Shown piece by piece: positions 47,441 to 57,307 of a stretch of 64,000 nt of DNA. Position 1 is the stretch's first letter; each line of letters opens with the position of its first letter. Position numbers and translations under genes: made by a program. The notes under the pieces are model-generated. The model had not been told where the DNA came from. It saw nothing but the letters and a program-made list of their open reading frames with translations, and ran no database searches. Origin of the DNA: Siphonodentalium dalli (lineage: Eukaryota > Mollusca > Scaphopoda > Gadilida > Siphonodentaliidae); assembly GCA_032622095.1 (NCBI GenBank), contig CP136068.1:13497729-13561728 (forward strand), given 5' to 3'.

Positions 47441-50400
47441 ATGATTGAAGAGGTCAGAAATCATCTTCATCAGTTACTTTCAGCTGGAGTTATTAGAAGA
47501 TCCAGAAGTCCATTCTCTTCTAATGTTGTGCTTGTTAGGAAGCGTGGTTCTAATGCTCTTAGACTCTGTGTTGATTACAGGCAACTCAATAAACAGACTA
47601 TACCTGATAATTATGCTTTGCCTAGGCCAGAAATGTTATTTGATTCTCTCAAAGGTGCCAAGTACTTCTCTGTGCTTGATTTGAAAATGGGTTTTCATCA
47701 ATTAGAGATCTCCGAGGAACACAAAGAGAGAACTGCTTTTTCTGTTTCAGGATTAGGATTTTACGAGTACAATCGCTTAGCTTTTGGACTTAACAATAGT
47801 CCAAGTTCATTTCAGAGAATGATGGAGGATTGTCTCGAAGGTTTAAACCATAATATCTGCAATATTTATATTGATGACATCATTATTTGGTCGCAGACGG
47901 TTCCAGAGATGATAGAGCGACTTGAAGCTGTTTTTGACAGATTGAGGCAGTGTAATTTGAAGCTCGCACCTTCAAAATGCAAATTCTTTCAACGTAAATG
48001 TACTTATGTTGGTTTTATAGTTTCAGAGCATGGAATTGAAACTGATCCTGAGAAAGTTGACAAAATTGTCAATTGGCCAGCTCCGGAGAATCCAGATCAG
48101 TTGAGGAAATTTTTAGGTTTCTGTGGTTTTTATAGGAAATTTGTCAAGAGTTTTTCTGCAATTTCTAAACCTCTTACAGATTTACTCCCACCCACTAATG
48201 TTAAGAAGTCAAAGAATAAGCTTAAATCATCTTTTACAGGTAAATGGAAATGGGAAAGTGAACAGCAGTCTGCATTTGATTATTTGAAAGATCGTCTTTC
48301 AAATCCCCCAATTTTAGGCTACCCCGACTATAGCAGACCATTTGAAATCCATATTGATGCGTCCCGGCATGGTTTAGGTTGTGTCCTTCTCCAGGAAGAC
48401 GAGGGCGTGATGCGGGTGATAGCATATGGCAGCCGAGGTACTACTGCCGCAGAGAAGAATTATCCCGCACACAAATTAGAATTTTTAGCTTTGAAATGGA
48501 CAGTGACTGAGAAGTTTTATGATTACTTATATGGAAATTATTTTGTTGTGTATACAGACAATAACCCTTTAACTTATGTACTTACCTCAGCTAAATTAGA
48601 TGCTACAGGACAAAGGTGGTTGTCAGCCCTTGGTGCTTTTAAATTTGATATTCTATATAAGCCTGGTAAGACCAATACAGATGCAGATGTTTTATCTAGG
48701 TTGGATGAGCCTTCTTCAGCTTTTAATCATGAATTCATTCCAGTTGAATCCGTAAAGACTATATGTAACTCTTTACAGGTTCAGCAGCCTTTTGTTGAGA
48801 GTTTATGTGTTGACTCTGATGTATTGAAACCAGTTGATGAATTAGGTTATGATCTTGATGAGATGAATTACAAGGATTGGAGGAGAGCACAGGAGCGAGA
48901 TAATGTTTTATCATTTTGGATGACAGCAGTTAGGCAGAAGAAATGTCCGAATAGAAGGTCTTTGCCTCCTTCAAAGGATCATTCTCCTTTTTTCAGGCAT
49001 TTTTCGAAGTTGAAGTTGCAGAGAGGTGTTTTATATAGAGAGTCAACTTTTAATGGTAGTTCAACGTCTCAACTTGTATTACCTTCTTCTTATGTTAGAC
49101 TTGTATTGAAGTCATTGCATAATGACATTGGACATCCCGGACGGGATAGGACTATTTCTCTGGTGAAAGAAAGATTTTATTTCCCCAGCATTGACAGTAT
49201 AGTAGATAACTGGATCAAGAATTGCCATAGATGTATAAGGAGAAAGACTTCTACAAATTTTAGAGCTCCTTTAGTTTCAGTTTCTACTTCACAGCCACTT
49301 GAGTTAGTTTGTATTGATTTTTTGTGTTTAGAATCTTGTAAAGGTGGTTATGAAAATGTTCTTGTTATTACAGATCACTTTACTAAGTATGCTCAAGCTT
49401 TTGCTACCAAGAATCAGACAGCCAAGACTACAGCCGATGTCTTATTCAATAATTTCTTTATTCATTATGGATACCCACAGCGTATACATAGTGATCAAGG
49501 TGCAAATTTTGAGTCACAAGTCATTTCAGAACTCTGTCAGCTGTGTGGTATACAGAAGTCTAGGACTACGCCTTACCACCCCATGTGTAATGGCATTACA
49601 GAACGATTTAATCGTACACTCATAGGAATGTTAGGTACTCTTCATCCTGACCAAAAGAAAGATTGGAAATCCTTTATTGGCCCACTTGTTCATGCATATA
49701 ATTGCACACGTCACGAAACTACAGGTTATGCACCATATTTGTTAATGTTTGGCAGAGAACCAAGGTTACCAATTGATGTCATGTTTGGTTTGCATAAATC
49801 TGAATCTGATGATGATCGTTCGTATTGTGATTATGTTACTGACCTTAAGCACAGACTTAGAGAATCTTACAGGTTAGCTTCCAGTGGTATGTCTAAGTCT
49901 CAAGAAGGTCATAAGAGGAATTATGACAAGAAAGTGAGAGGCGCTACTATACATGTAGGCGACCGTGTACTTGTTAAAACTTTAGCTTTTGATGGAAGGC
50001 ATAAATTGGGGGATAAATTTGATCCGGAGGTGTATGTTGTGAAAGAGCAACCGAATAGTGATATTCCAGTTTTTGTGTTGCAGGATGACTCAGGTAGAAC
50101 CAGAACTTTACATAGGAATCATTTATTACCTATTGGTTCAATTCCTTTTGATCTTCCAGTTGATGATCCAACAGTTAAACCCGATTCTTTTAAAGGTGTT
50201 GATGTTCCAGCTGGACAAGATCCTGTCAGACCTGTCCCTAAACCAAGAACTGTGAGGAAAGATTATATTCCAGGCACTGTTGACAAATCTCATAAAGAGA
50301 ACAGACTTAATGGTCATGTTAGTGATAGTGATGAGGAGTCAGTGATTATGTTTACTCCGCAAAATGTTCCAAGTGTCTCATTTGTTTCAGGTAATGCGGA

Positions 50401-50989
50401 TAATGGAGGTCCACCTCGTCCTGATGACGATCGGCGTTCGAGGATGGATCCTGGTATTTCTTCCAGTGGTGACGACCGCACTCCAAATAGGGAGCCTAGT
50501 GAAGATAATGTGATAGAATTTGTTTCAGATTATGATACACATGAGCCATTCGTTCAGACAGAACTTAGGTCCACAGGTGTACATGTAGAGGCTGAGAATA
50601 GTGTTGAGATTAATGATATTGTTCCTTCTGCAGCTGTTGCAGATGATGGAGAACGAGTTAGCGGAGATGGTGATAGAATTGTAGCTTTTGTTTCAGATGA
50701 TGTAGCCTCAGGTGTTCGTTCAGATGTAGTGATTAGTAGATCTGGTAATGAGGAAATTTCTTCCCATATAGATACCAGTGTGCCAAGTCCAGTGCCTAGG
50801 AGATCGACAAGAGAAAGGAGTAAGCCATCGTGGATGCAGAAAGGAGACTTTGTTGTCAATAAATTGCAACCTATTTCAGGTAGCATGATCGACAAAAATG
50901 AGTTAATTAAGAAACTTACGGACAATCAGTTATTTTCCAGAGTTTCTCCCGATGTACTACAGTCAATATTTGAGTCAATACTTAAGTGA
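47441..50989 (+). CDS. pol: Ty3/Gypsy Pol: reverse transcriptase, RNase H, integrase
   Basis: One intact frame of 1,182 codons. Reverse transcriptase shows VDYRQLNKQTIPDNYALP (residues 44-61), FSVLDL with the first catalytic Asp at 80, FGLNNSPSSFQ, and the YIDD box at 143-146. RNase H shows HIDAS (Asp306), KLEFLALK (Glu347), YTDNNPL (Asp373) and NTDADVLSR (412-420). Integrase has an H560/H565/C595/C598 zinc site and a D626-D685-E721 core with exactly 35 residues between the last two, the D,D35E signature. A GPY/F-like module (HVGDRVLVK...LHRNHLLP) spans about 838-897. A long acidic C-terminal extension with RRSTRERSKPSW follows. The ATG at 47441 is internal to the reverse transcriptase domain; the natural frame was open upstream and meets a TGA at 47420. 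Catalytic residues are all present. Confidence 0.92.
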   Translation: MIEEVRNHLHQLLSAGVIRRSRSPFSSNVVLVRKRGSNALRLCVDYRQLNKQTIPDNYALPRPEMLFDSLKGAKYFSVLDLKMGFHQLEISEEHKERTAFSVSGLGFYEYNRLAFGLNNSPSSFQRMMEDCLEGLNHNICNIYIDDIIIWSQTVPEMIERLEAVFDRLRQCNLKLAPSKCKFFQRKCTYVGFIVSEHGIETDPEKVDKIVNWPAPENPDQLRKFLGFCGFYRKFVKSFSAISKPLTDLLPPTNVKKSKNKLKSSFTGKWKWESEQQSAFDYLKDRLSNPPILGYPDYSRPFEIHIDASRHGLGCVLLQEDEGVMRVIAYGSRGTTAAEKNYPAHKLEFLALKWTVTEKFYDYLYGNYFVVYTDNNPLTYVLTSAKLDATGQRWLSALGAFKFDILYKPGKTNTDADVLSRLDEPSSAFNHEFIPVESVKTICNSLQVQQPFVESLCVDSDVLKPVDELGYDLDEMNYKDWRRAQERDNVLSFWMTAVRQKKCPNRRSLPPSKDHSPFFRHFSKLKLQRGVLYRESTFNGSSTSQLVLPSSYVRLVLKSLHNDIGHPGRDRTISLVKERFYFPSIDSIVDNWIKNCHRCIRRKTSTNFRAPLVSVSTSQPLELVCIDFLCLESCKGGYENVLVITDHFTKYAQAFATKNQTAKTTADVLFNNFFIHYGYPQRIHSDQGANFESQVISELCQLCGIQKSRTTPYHPMCNGITERFNRTLIGMLGTLHPDQKKDWKSFIGPLVHAYNCTRHETTGYAPYLLMFGREPRLPIDVMFGLHKSESDDDRSYCDYVTDLKHRLRESYRLASSGMSKSQEGHKRNYDKKVRGATIHVGDRVLVKTLAFDGRHKLGDKFDPEVYVVKEQPNSDIPVFVLQDDSGRTRTLHRNHLLPIGSIPFDLPVDDPTVKPDSFKGVDVPAGQDPVRPVPKPRTVRKDYIPGTVDKSHKENRLNGHVSDSDEESVIMFTPQNVPSVSFVSGNADNGGPPRPDDDRRSRMDPGISSSGDDRTPNREPSEDNVIEFVSDYDTHEPFVQTELRSTGVHVEAENSVEINDIVPSAAVADDGERVSGDGDRIVAFVSDDVASGVRSDVVISRSGNEEISSHIDTSVPSPVPRRSTRERSKPSWMQKGDFVVNKLQPISGSMIDKNELIKKLTDNQLFSRVSPDVLQSIFESILK

Positions 50990-52018
50990 ACTCTTGTTTT
51001 CAGGTGATATTAGTTCATCTGTGCAAGATGTATCCTTATTCAGTCTACTCATGTGTTTATTTCAGTCAATTTTCAGAACATTAATATTTCCGGTTAGTTA
51101 CAGTTGTGTCTGTGACTATCTATCTGTACAGTGCTTTTATCTGTAACATGGCATCCACTGCCTTGTTAGGATATCTCTCACGTGTAATGTGAGCATTCAA
51201 TATGTGATGTACCTTGAACATATGTTGTGTCATATGTCAGATATTGTTGTGTCCATTGATTATCTTTTAATATGTATTGTGTACTGTTAGGTATCATGTG
51301 TCAACTTCGTACGATCAGAGGTATAACTAGTTTTCCAGCTGACGATCCAGTGTAGAGCTACGACTCATTTGAGGTACCAGTTTTCAAGGAATTCTTTTTC
51401 TTTTTTCTTATATGCTCTGTGAGGTGATATTATGTTCCTTTCAACTTATGATTATGTTTTTAACATTTGTGTTTTTGTTTACTCATTGAAATTTCAGATG
51501 GACCAGTGTGAATGTTGTCTACTTCAAATAGTGAAGCAGATTATGACTTTTCAGCTGATTATTTACCAGCAGTCTTGAATTATTCATGGCATAGTTTCAG
51601 TTATTAGCAGGGATCGATAGTGGTGACTTTAAGTTTGATTTGATTATTTCATGGATTACTTACAGTATTCTATGTTCAGTTTATTTTGGTTATGCTAGTG
51701 TTACATATAATCTCATTATTGCAGAGATATACGACAAATTTTCGACTGACGATCCAGTGGTTTAACTATTTGAGGTTCCAGTTCTCCAAGAAAATTTTGT
51801 TTCTAGTTATATACTCTGGTGATATATAGTGTTCATATCATTTCTCTTTCAGCTAATCGGTTTCGAGATTAGTTCTGAATTCAGTTTTTGAACTCTGAAT
51901 TTATTACATCGTGGTTTAGATGGTGCTCTACTATTATTATTCAGAGTGTGAGAGTTTATTGATATTTTGTAGCTTTCAGTTGAATGATGCGGAGATCATT
52001 CGCCAACAGGAGGGAGAG
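50990..52018 (+). other. Non-coding stretch between pol and 3' LTR
   Basis: About 1 kb without a long frame, so no env is seen. A segment of about 110 bp is duplicated. Both copies contain 'ctgacgatccagtg', 'tttgaggt.ccagtt' and 'tatactctg' (near 51338-51448 and 51745-51862). The polypurine tract AACAGGAGGGAGAG at 52005-52018 abuts the LTR. Confidence 0.65.
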
Positions 52019-52926
52019 TGTGACGGTGTAATTTATCCCTAGTTTATATACAACTAATACAAGTTAATACTGACAACTAGCAGCTAACATATTCATCCAT
52101 ATCACCGGTATTTACGACATCCCGTTTACCCTCTCAACTTTGCTGTATTCGATCCGTCCCTGTCTTATCACTGTCACTTCAGCCCAATGCTAAACGCTCT
52201 AGTACCGCCACTTCAAATAATACAGGTAAGCTCGCAGCTGATTGGATGACACATGGTCGCGCATAAAGTTGTCAAAGGTTAATCTTGTTTCGCGGGGTTT
52301 TAGATTAGTTGGTCAGAAAGTAAAGTTGTCTTCGGAAAGTTATTGTCTTAAAGTCTTAGTTTATTTTGTCGTCAAGATGTCGTCAAGTTGTTTAGACTAT
52401 CGTTGTATACAGATCCTGACATAGTGGCCTATGTCTCATTGAACTGGTATGTTCACAGTTTCTATATTTTATCGTTATAACATGTTTTTATTAATACTTT
52501 TGTCTTCAAGTAAATCACCATAGAGTTTGTCCATTTTGACATAAAGTATATTTCCTATTTTAATTATATTTTAATGTGATTACTTTTGTGAGGTTATCTC
52601 CCGATAACCTGAGATGCCAGTTTGTAGATATCTCAATTAAATAGATATAGATTGGATATCTGGCATATCTTGTATTTTCAGGAACTCCTCAAGTTCCTTT
52701 AACATATATTTCTGTATGCACATATGCGTGCTTATCATGCAAATGGTAATATATTTGCATTTGGTTGCAGGGCCTATTCTATGCCTATAGTGACGTATGA
52801 TAACACTCTCTGTGTTATGTGAACAGACTATGCCAGTCTGTGGATGATGTTTGATTGTATGTGTTGGTGATGATGATGAAAATCAAGATGTGTTATTAAG
52901 ATGAATAAATGCTATTGAAGACTACA
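52019..52926 (+). repeat. 3' LTR of the Gypsy element
   Basis: Starts TGTGACGGTGTAATTTATCC directly after a polypurine tract. The proposed end is ACTACA, giving TG...CA and 908 bp. An AATAAA signal is at 52904-52909. The right boundary is provisional because no second LTR is available for comparison. Confidence 0.6.
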
Positions 52927-53079
52927 AAAGGTAATATGAACTTTCCATAGACCCTGCCCACCAAGACTGAGAATTAATTGACGGAGCCCATACTGCCAAG
53001 ACTAACTTTATAAATTTAATGTCAAAGGCTCAAGGACATTTAATAATATAAATGGACCCATAGTAACCCTATGGGAAGA

Positions 53080-53320
53080 TTACCTTGACTTTGAAAAAGA
53101 TGCAAATGAGATGAGTGAGATACCAGCATATAACTGTTTTCTCATACCATTGGAGGAGAAATTGTTTAATACATGGGATAGTTCTGCAGTATAAATTTGC
53201 CAGATAAGCGATCGCAGGGTAGAATTCTGCATTCGACTGGTAGACACTGACATAGTCGGCATTATTAAGAGGGTTAATGGGGTCAATATCACATGTAAAC
53301 CAAGACAGTGGTTATCCAAA
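53080..53320 (-). pseudogene. hAT transposase dimerisation-domain remnant
   Basis: A minus-strand frame reads DINPI-type sequence (DPINPLNNADYVSVYQ) and then NAEFYPAIAYLANLYCRTIP. This fits the hAT C-terminal pattern (W..N...YP.LA.LA..YL..P) with the Trp replaced. A neighbouring frame continues with SSNGMRKQL, like the G....R..L stretch that follows in hAT proteins, which implies a frameshift. Only this C-terminal piece remains. It fits the hAT-like ends at 47012 and 53589. Confidence 0.4.
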
Positions 53321-53589
53321 ATTGTTTTAGGTGGATTGTACTACTCATGTATATATGATTTGGATATTAAGGTTAATCCATATTCCATAAAATGAGAGAA
53401 AATTGAAGTTGTGAGTCTGAAAATACATATTTGGAAAAAAATTACATCCCCCCCCCCCCCCCCCCCCTAAATGAATAAGGAAAAAATTTACGTGTAAATT
53501 TTTTATGCCTAGGTACCCCCCCCCCCACCCCCCCCCCCCCCCGGTACGTTGTGTCCTGCAGTTTTTTTCCGCCCCCCCCCCCCCCCCCC

Positions 53590-53705
53590 TGTGCCAAGAT
53601 TAAAAAACATTGACCAAAAAATGTAGGAATAAAAGCTTGGACAAAATTATGCATGTTGCAAACACATTTCTAAGGGGGGATAACTCCACCAGGGGGGGTA
53701 TAAAA
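53590..53705 (+). mobile_element. Family C element, right part of a split copy
   Basis: Resumes at 'tgccaagattaaaaaacatt', exactly where the left part stops at 47011. After 'ggggataactccacc' it jumps to 'agggggggtataa', the 3' arm of the terminal hairpin, so the microsatellite was deleted. Confidence 0.75.
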
Positions 53706-54010
53706 ACCCAAATAAAACAATTGGACACTCCATTGAATGTCGTCATAGTAGAGAACATCCATAGTAAATGTATCCATACCAAATCTCATTTAGATCCGAT
53801 AACCGGTAGTGGATCGAGATATCTGCTTCGATGGAAAAAAACATTTCCAGATAAACAACTCCAGAATGAAAAACCCAAAATAAAACAATTGGACATTCCA
53901 TTGCATACCCTCATAGTAGAGAACATCCATACCAAATATTTCCAACATTCGACAATTTTGCCAACATTGGGACCGCACCCAGGAAATATCCAGGGCTGTT
54001 TGATCAGTAC
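53706..54010 (+). repeat. Tandem repeat, two units of about 168 bp
   Basis: The phrase 'aaataaaacaattggacatt' with 'cattgcataccctcatagta' and 'gagaacatccataccaaat' appears at about 53709 and again at 53877. The size matches the core units of the modular families, so it may be a further family attached to the family C end. Confidence 0.6.
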
Positions 54011-55629
54011 CCAAACTTGAGAAGCCCAAATTTCCACAATTTCACAGTGGACAGTATTGATTGAATCAAAATTATACTTTTAAATGCAATTCAAGAATAT
54101 AGTATGTAAATATCATATCTGAATAGAGCATATATCTGCATGTCCATATTCAATTGAAATCAAAAATGATCAAAAATATTATGTCATATTTGTAATATAA
54201 TTATCCTCTGCGAGAACAAGGTGTCCTGGGATTATCTCTGGATTCCCACCACCCCCTCTATACCCACATCCCTGTATATGTACATGTCACCTTCTTGTGT
54301 TACACCAACCAACTACAACCCCCCCCCCACCACCATATGCCGTAATCTGATTTCCAACTGCAAGTTCCAACTATAGACTATCGCGGTGGATAGAGTTATT
54401 GCTCTTCCCAATTGTGCAAAAAATGCCTGCCGATCACTTTGTGCCGTTATTCGTCAAAGTACACTTTCGTGATTCGATTACTGATATTAATTTCATAATT
54501 TTATGATATAAATGGTTATTAAATGTGATTTAAGAATTAGCATCGATTTATAGACTCAAAATGTGTGCCCATGTGTCGAAAAATGGTGCTTATTTGAACA
54601 GACAGCGGCGAGATTAATTAATGTAAGAGCCGAAAGAACAGCACGAAAAGGAGACTTCCGTAGAAGCCTTGTACTGTGGCTGTTCCTTCATATAAACCGG
54701 TCAACTTGAATGTTTATTTTTAGTGCTGTTTGTCCTGACAACCTATCGAGGCGGTCTTCTTTCAAAATAAAATAACTGGGGCATTCTTTTATATTTCGAC
54801 GTTTGAATTTGCAATTCGATATTTGATTAATGTTAAATAACCGTGCTCTTAGGAAATAAAATTACCATGAAAATTACGTCTTAATTTTGACAAATTGCGA
54901 CGCCGCGAGCACTGTATTTCGCGTCTTCAGCCATCGTGTTTGTGGAAATGCCATGAAAATGGGAGAATGGCCGATGGAATTACCGTTTACGGAAATAAAT
55001 AAGATGAACCGTTAGATAGGAAATCCACTCAATATTCTTATTCCGGGTGCCGAATTTTTATTTTCAAGATAGTTTGTAGTGTTTTTGAACTTGTTTTCGA
55101 ACTTTTATTGATCATTCGAACTGTGGGATGGGACTCTAGAAACGGCACTCGTAAAATTAATCCTTGGGACTTCCCCAAAATATGTTTCTATATTTGGGAA
55201 GGTCAATCGGAGCGGAAAACCATCGGAATTCATGCCAAATTCAACACGCATGCGATGTTTTTACGAAAAAACGGTCCACAAAACCGCTAAATTAGCATGT
55301 TTTCTCTTGAGCGGAGTAATGGACGTCATTAAAATAATGGATACGTGTGTCTAATATTGGAGAGAAATAGTTCAATACACCATTTTTATTCTGAAGATTC
55401 AGAATATTTCTTCAGTTTTTATGAAAAATGATATTTTTTCCAAGAAAATTTAATTTTAAAAGCAACATTTTCGTAATTTTTCCAGTATTCGCCGGTTACG
55501 TGACGTATGACGTTACGTTGTCTGAACTCTCTAATTTAGGTGTCAAAAATTGATACACCAAATTTGGTGTCGATCAGATGAAAAATGTTTGATTCATCCT
55601 GGCTTGGATGAATTCTAAATAAAAACAAG
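54011..55629. other. Unassigned sequence
   Basis: No gene recognised; a 60-codon forward frame at 55108-55290 has no domain. A cluster of TGACGT words (gttacgtgacgtatgacgtt) lies at 55495-55514. Confidence 0.4.
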
Positions 55630-56287
55630 AGTGGAAAGGGTTAAATACACAATTTACCAAAATCCATGCAGATGAAGAACATGCTAAGAAAATTCTAGGT
55701 AACAAATATGAGGCTGCGATGTGTCTAAAAAAAATTAAAGGTCAAAATGCAAAAATGTAATTTTTTTTATTTAGAGTTATGTCCCTGGCTCTGCCCCTAT
55801 TTGACCCAGTGACTCCATTTGAACAAATCTGACCCCCAGTCACCCAAGGTACCTCCCGACCAAATATAAGCTAAATCAGCCCAATGTTTCTTGAGAAGAA
55901 GTCATTCTAAGAATTACTAAAAAGGAACAGAGTTATGGCACTGGTTTCTCAACTAGTCAACCTGGTGACATCATTTGAACAAATCTGAATGTGAGTCACC
56001 TAGGGAACATCCACACCAAATATGAACCCATTCGATCATTATAGTTCTGGAAAAGAAGTCGTTCTAAGAATTACTATGAAGGAATAGAGTTGTGGCCCTG
56101 CTTTCTCAACTAATTGACCTGATGACCTCATTTGAACAAATCTGAATGTGATTCACCTAGGGAACATCCGCACCAAACATAAACCTGTTCTGTCTTACGG
56201 TTCTGGAGGAGAAGATGATTATTGACGGATGGACGAGGAGTGATGACTATAGCTCCACCAGAGACTTTGTCTCAGGTGAGCTAAAAA
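55630..56287 (+). mobile_element. Pearl-like family B element
   Basis: Core units with 'cctatttgacccagtgac', 'tttgaacaaatctga', 'gggaacatccacaccaaata' and 'aagaattact' are present. The end is 'gatgactatagctccaccag', then AGACtttGTCT, then CAGGTGAGCTAAAAAC. The terminal hairpin therefore combines an outer AGCTC.ACC/GGTGAGCT stem with an inner one. The microsatellite is reduced to 'gacggatggacgagg'. Confidence 0.7.
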
Positions 56288-57299
56288 CTATTGAAAATTT
56301 AATCTGCAGTGACGAATAATGGCACAATATAATGATAATTCTACTGTAAAATCCTTTTTATTCATGGGGGTTCATTATTCGTTGATTTCGTGGTTCGACC
56401 CAACCACGAAATCTAAACCCAACGAATTAATAGATTCAGTGTAAATCAGAGAAAATCTCACAGTACATGAAATCGAAATGAATATCAAGCATGAAGTTTG
56501 TTTTCGACATGTCGTAAAATGGGTTGACAAAACACGGAAGACGAGATGAAACGTAATTTTCGCCACTGTAATGTGAATACTTGCCACGCTTTAATTGTTG
56601 AGATGGTCGCGGTGAACATTTGCCAACAATCGTGTCGACAGCATCGTTCATGACCTGCGTTGCTGCAGTATGTTGTGCATTACTGATGATTTTTTGATCG
56701 GGAAGACCCGCAGTGTCTGGAGATCGAGTTTCAACTTTTCCACATTTTAAACACGATGTGAGAGACATAACATTTTGTTTGTGGCCTATTCATAAGTGTT
56801 TGTTTATAACACAGTCTGCTCCATGCTTAATTTGTATAAACAATGCGTACTGAATTGATCTCTTAATAAAGGCTAATGGTTTTATCACGCGCAGGTTATA
56901 TAAAACAATGAATGACTATACCTCACGAGCGTGTGAAATGAAGCCGATAGCTATTAGTACATTGATTGCGTGAAGCCCTTTCGGCACCGGATATCTCAAT
57001 AATGTCCACTCTCAATGATGTCAGAAACCTGCTATTGTAGGAGCTGTTGATGAAGATAAATATGACACCTGATTCACAAATTCATGTCCCCACGAAATAG
57101 CCTTTTTATAAGAAACCACGAAAATTGAGGGCGACGAAATTAAAGCCAATCACAGTATTTCAAATAGCATACGGTACCATACCTATGCTTTATAGTCACA
57201 CTGAAACAATTGATTTCATCATTTAGCTTTAGTTGGACACTAGAATGCTAGATTAACCACTGACAGCCATTAAGGAAATTTACTTGTACATGTAGTTAA
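56288..57299. other. Unassigned sequence
   Basis: Minus-strand frames at 56375-56768 (with CLKCGKVETRSPDTAGLPDQ) might be old coding sequence, but no family is recognised. 'cacgaaat' words around 56390-56420 and 57090-57130 suggest a decayed inverted repeat. Confidence 0.35.
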
Positions 57300-57307
57300 G
57301 AAAATAT

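Larger units (their letters stand above)
47426..52926 (+). mobile_element. Ty3/Gypsy LTR retrotransposon, 5' truncated
   Basis: Homology begins at codons HIPPSMIEEV (47426) inside the N-terminal part of reverse transcriptase. A complete remainder of pol, a 1-kb non-coding stretch, a polypurine tract and a 3' LTR follow. The 5' LTR, gag and protease are absent from the window. Only one LTR is present, so element age cannot be estimated from LTR divergence. Confidence 0.85.
47012..53589. mobile_element. hAT-like element splitting the family C copy
   Basis: The left end, CAGGG(G)nCGGAAAAAAACTG, matches the reverse complement of the right end, with ACTGCAG.ACACA shared further in. GTGCCAAG (8 bp) or TGCCAAG (7 bp) is duplicated at both edges, depending on which terminal base is assigned to the element. 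8 bp fits hAT. Long G and C runs lie near both ends (47012-47022, 47118-47131, 53448-53589). A hAT dimerisation-domain remnant sits near the right end. The interior holds a Ty3/Gypsy element (47426-52926). Confidence 0.65.
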
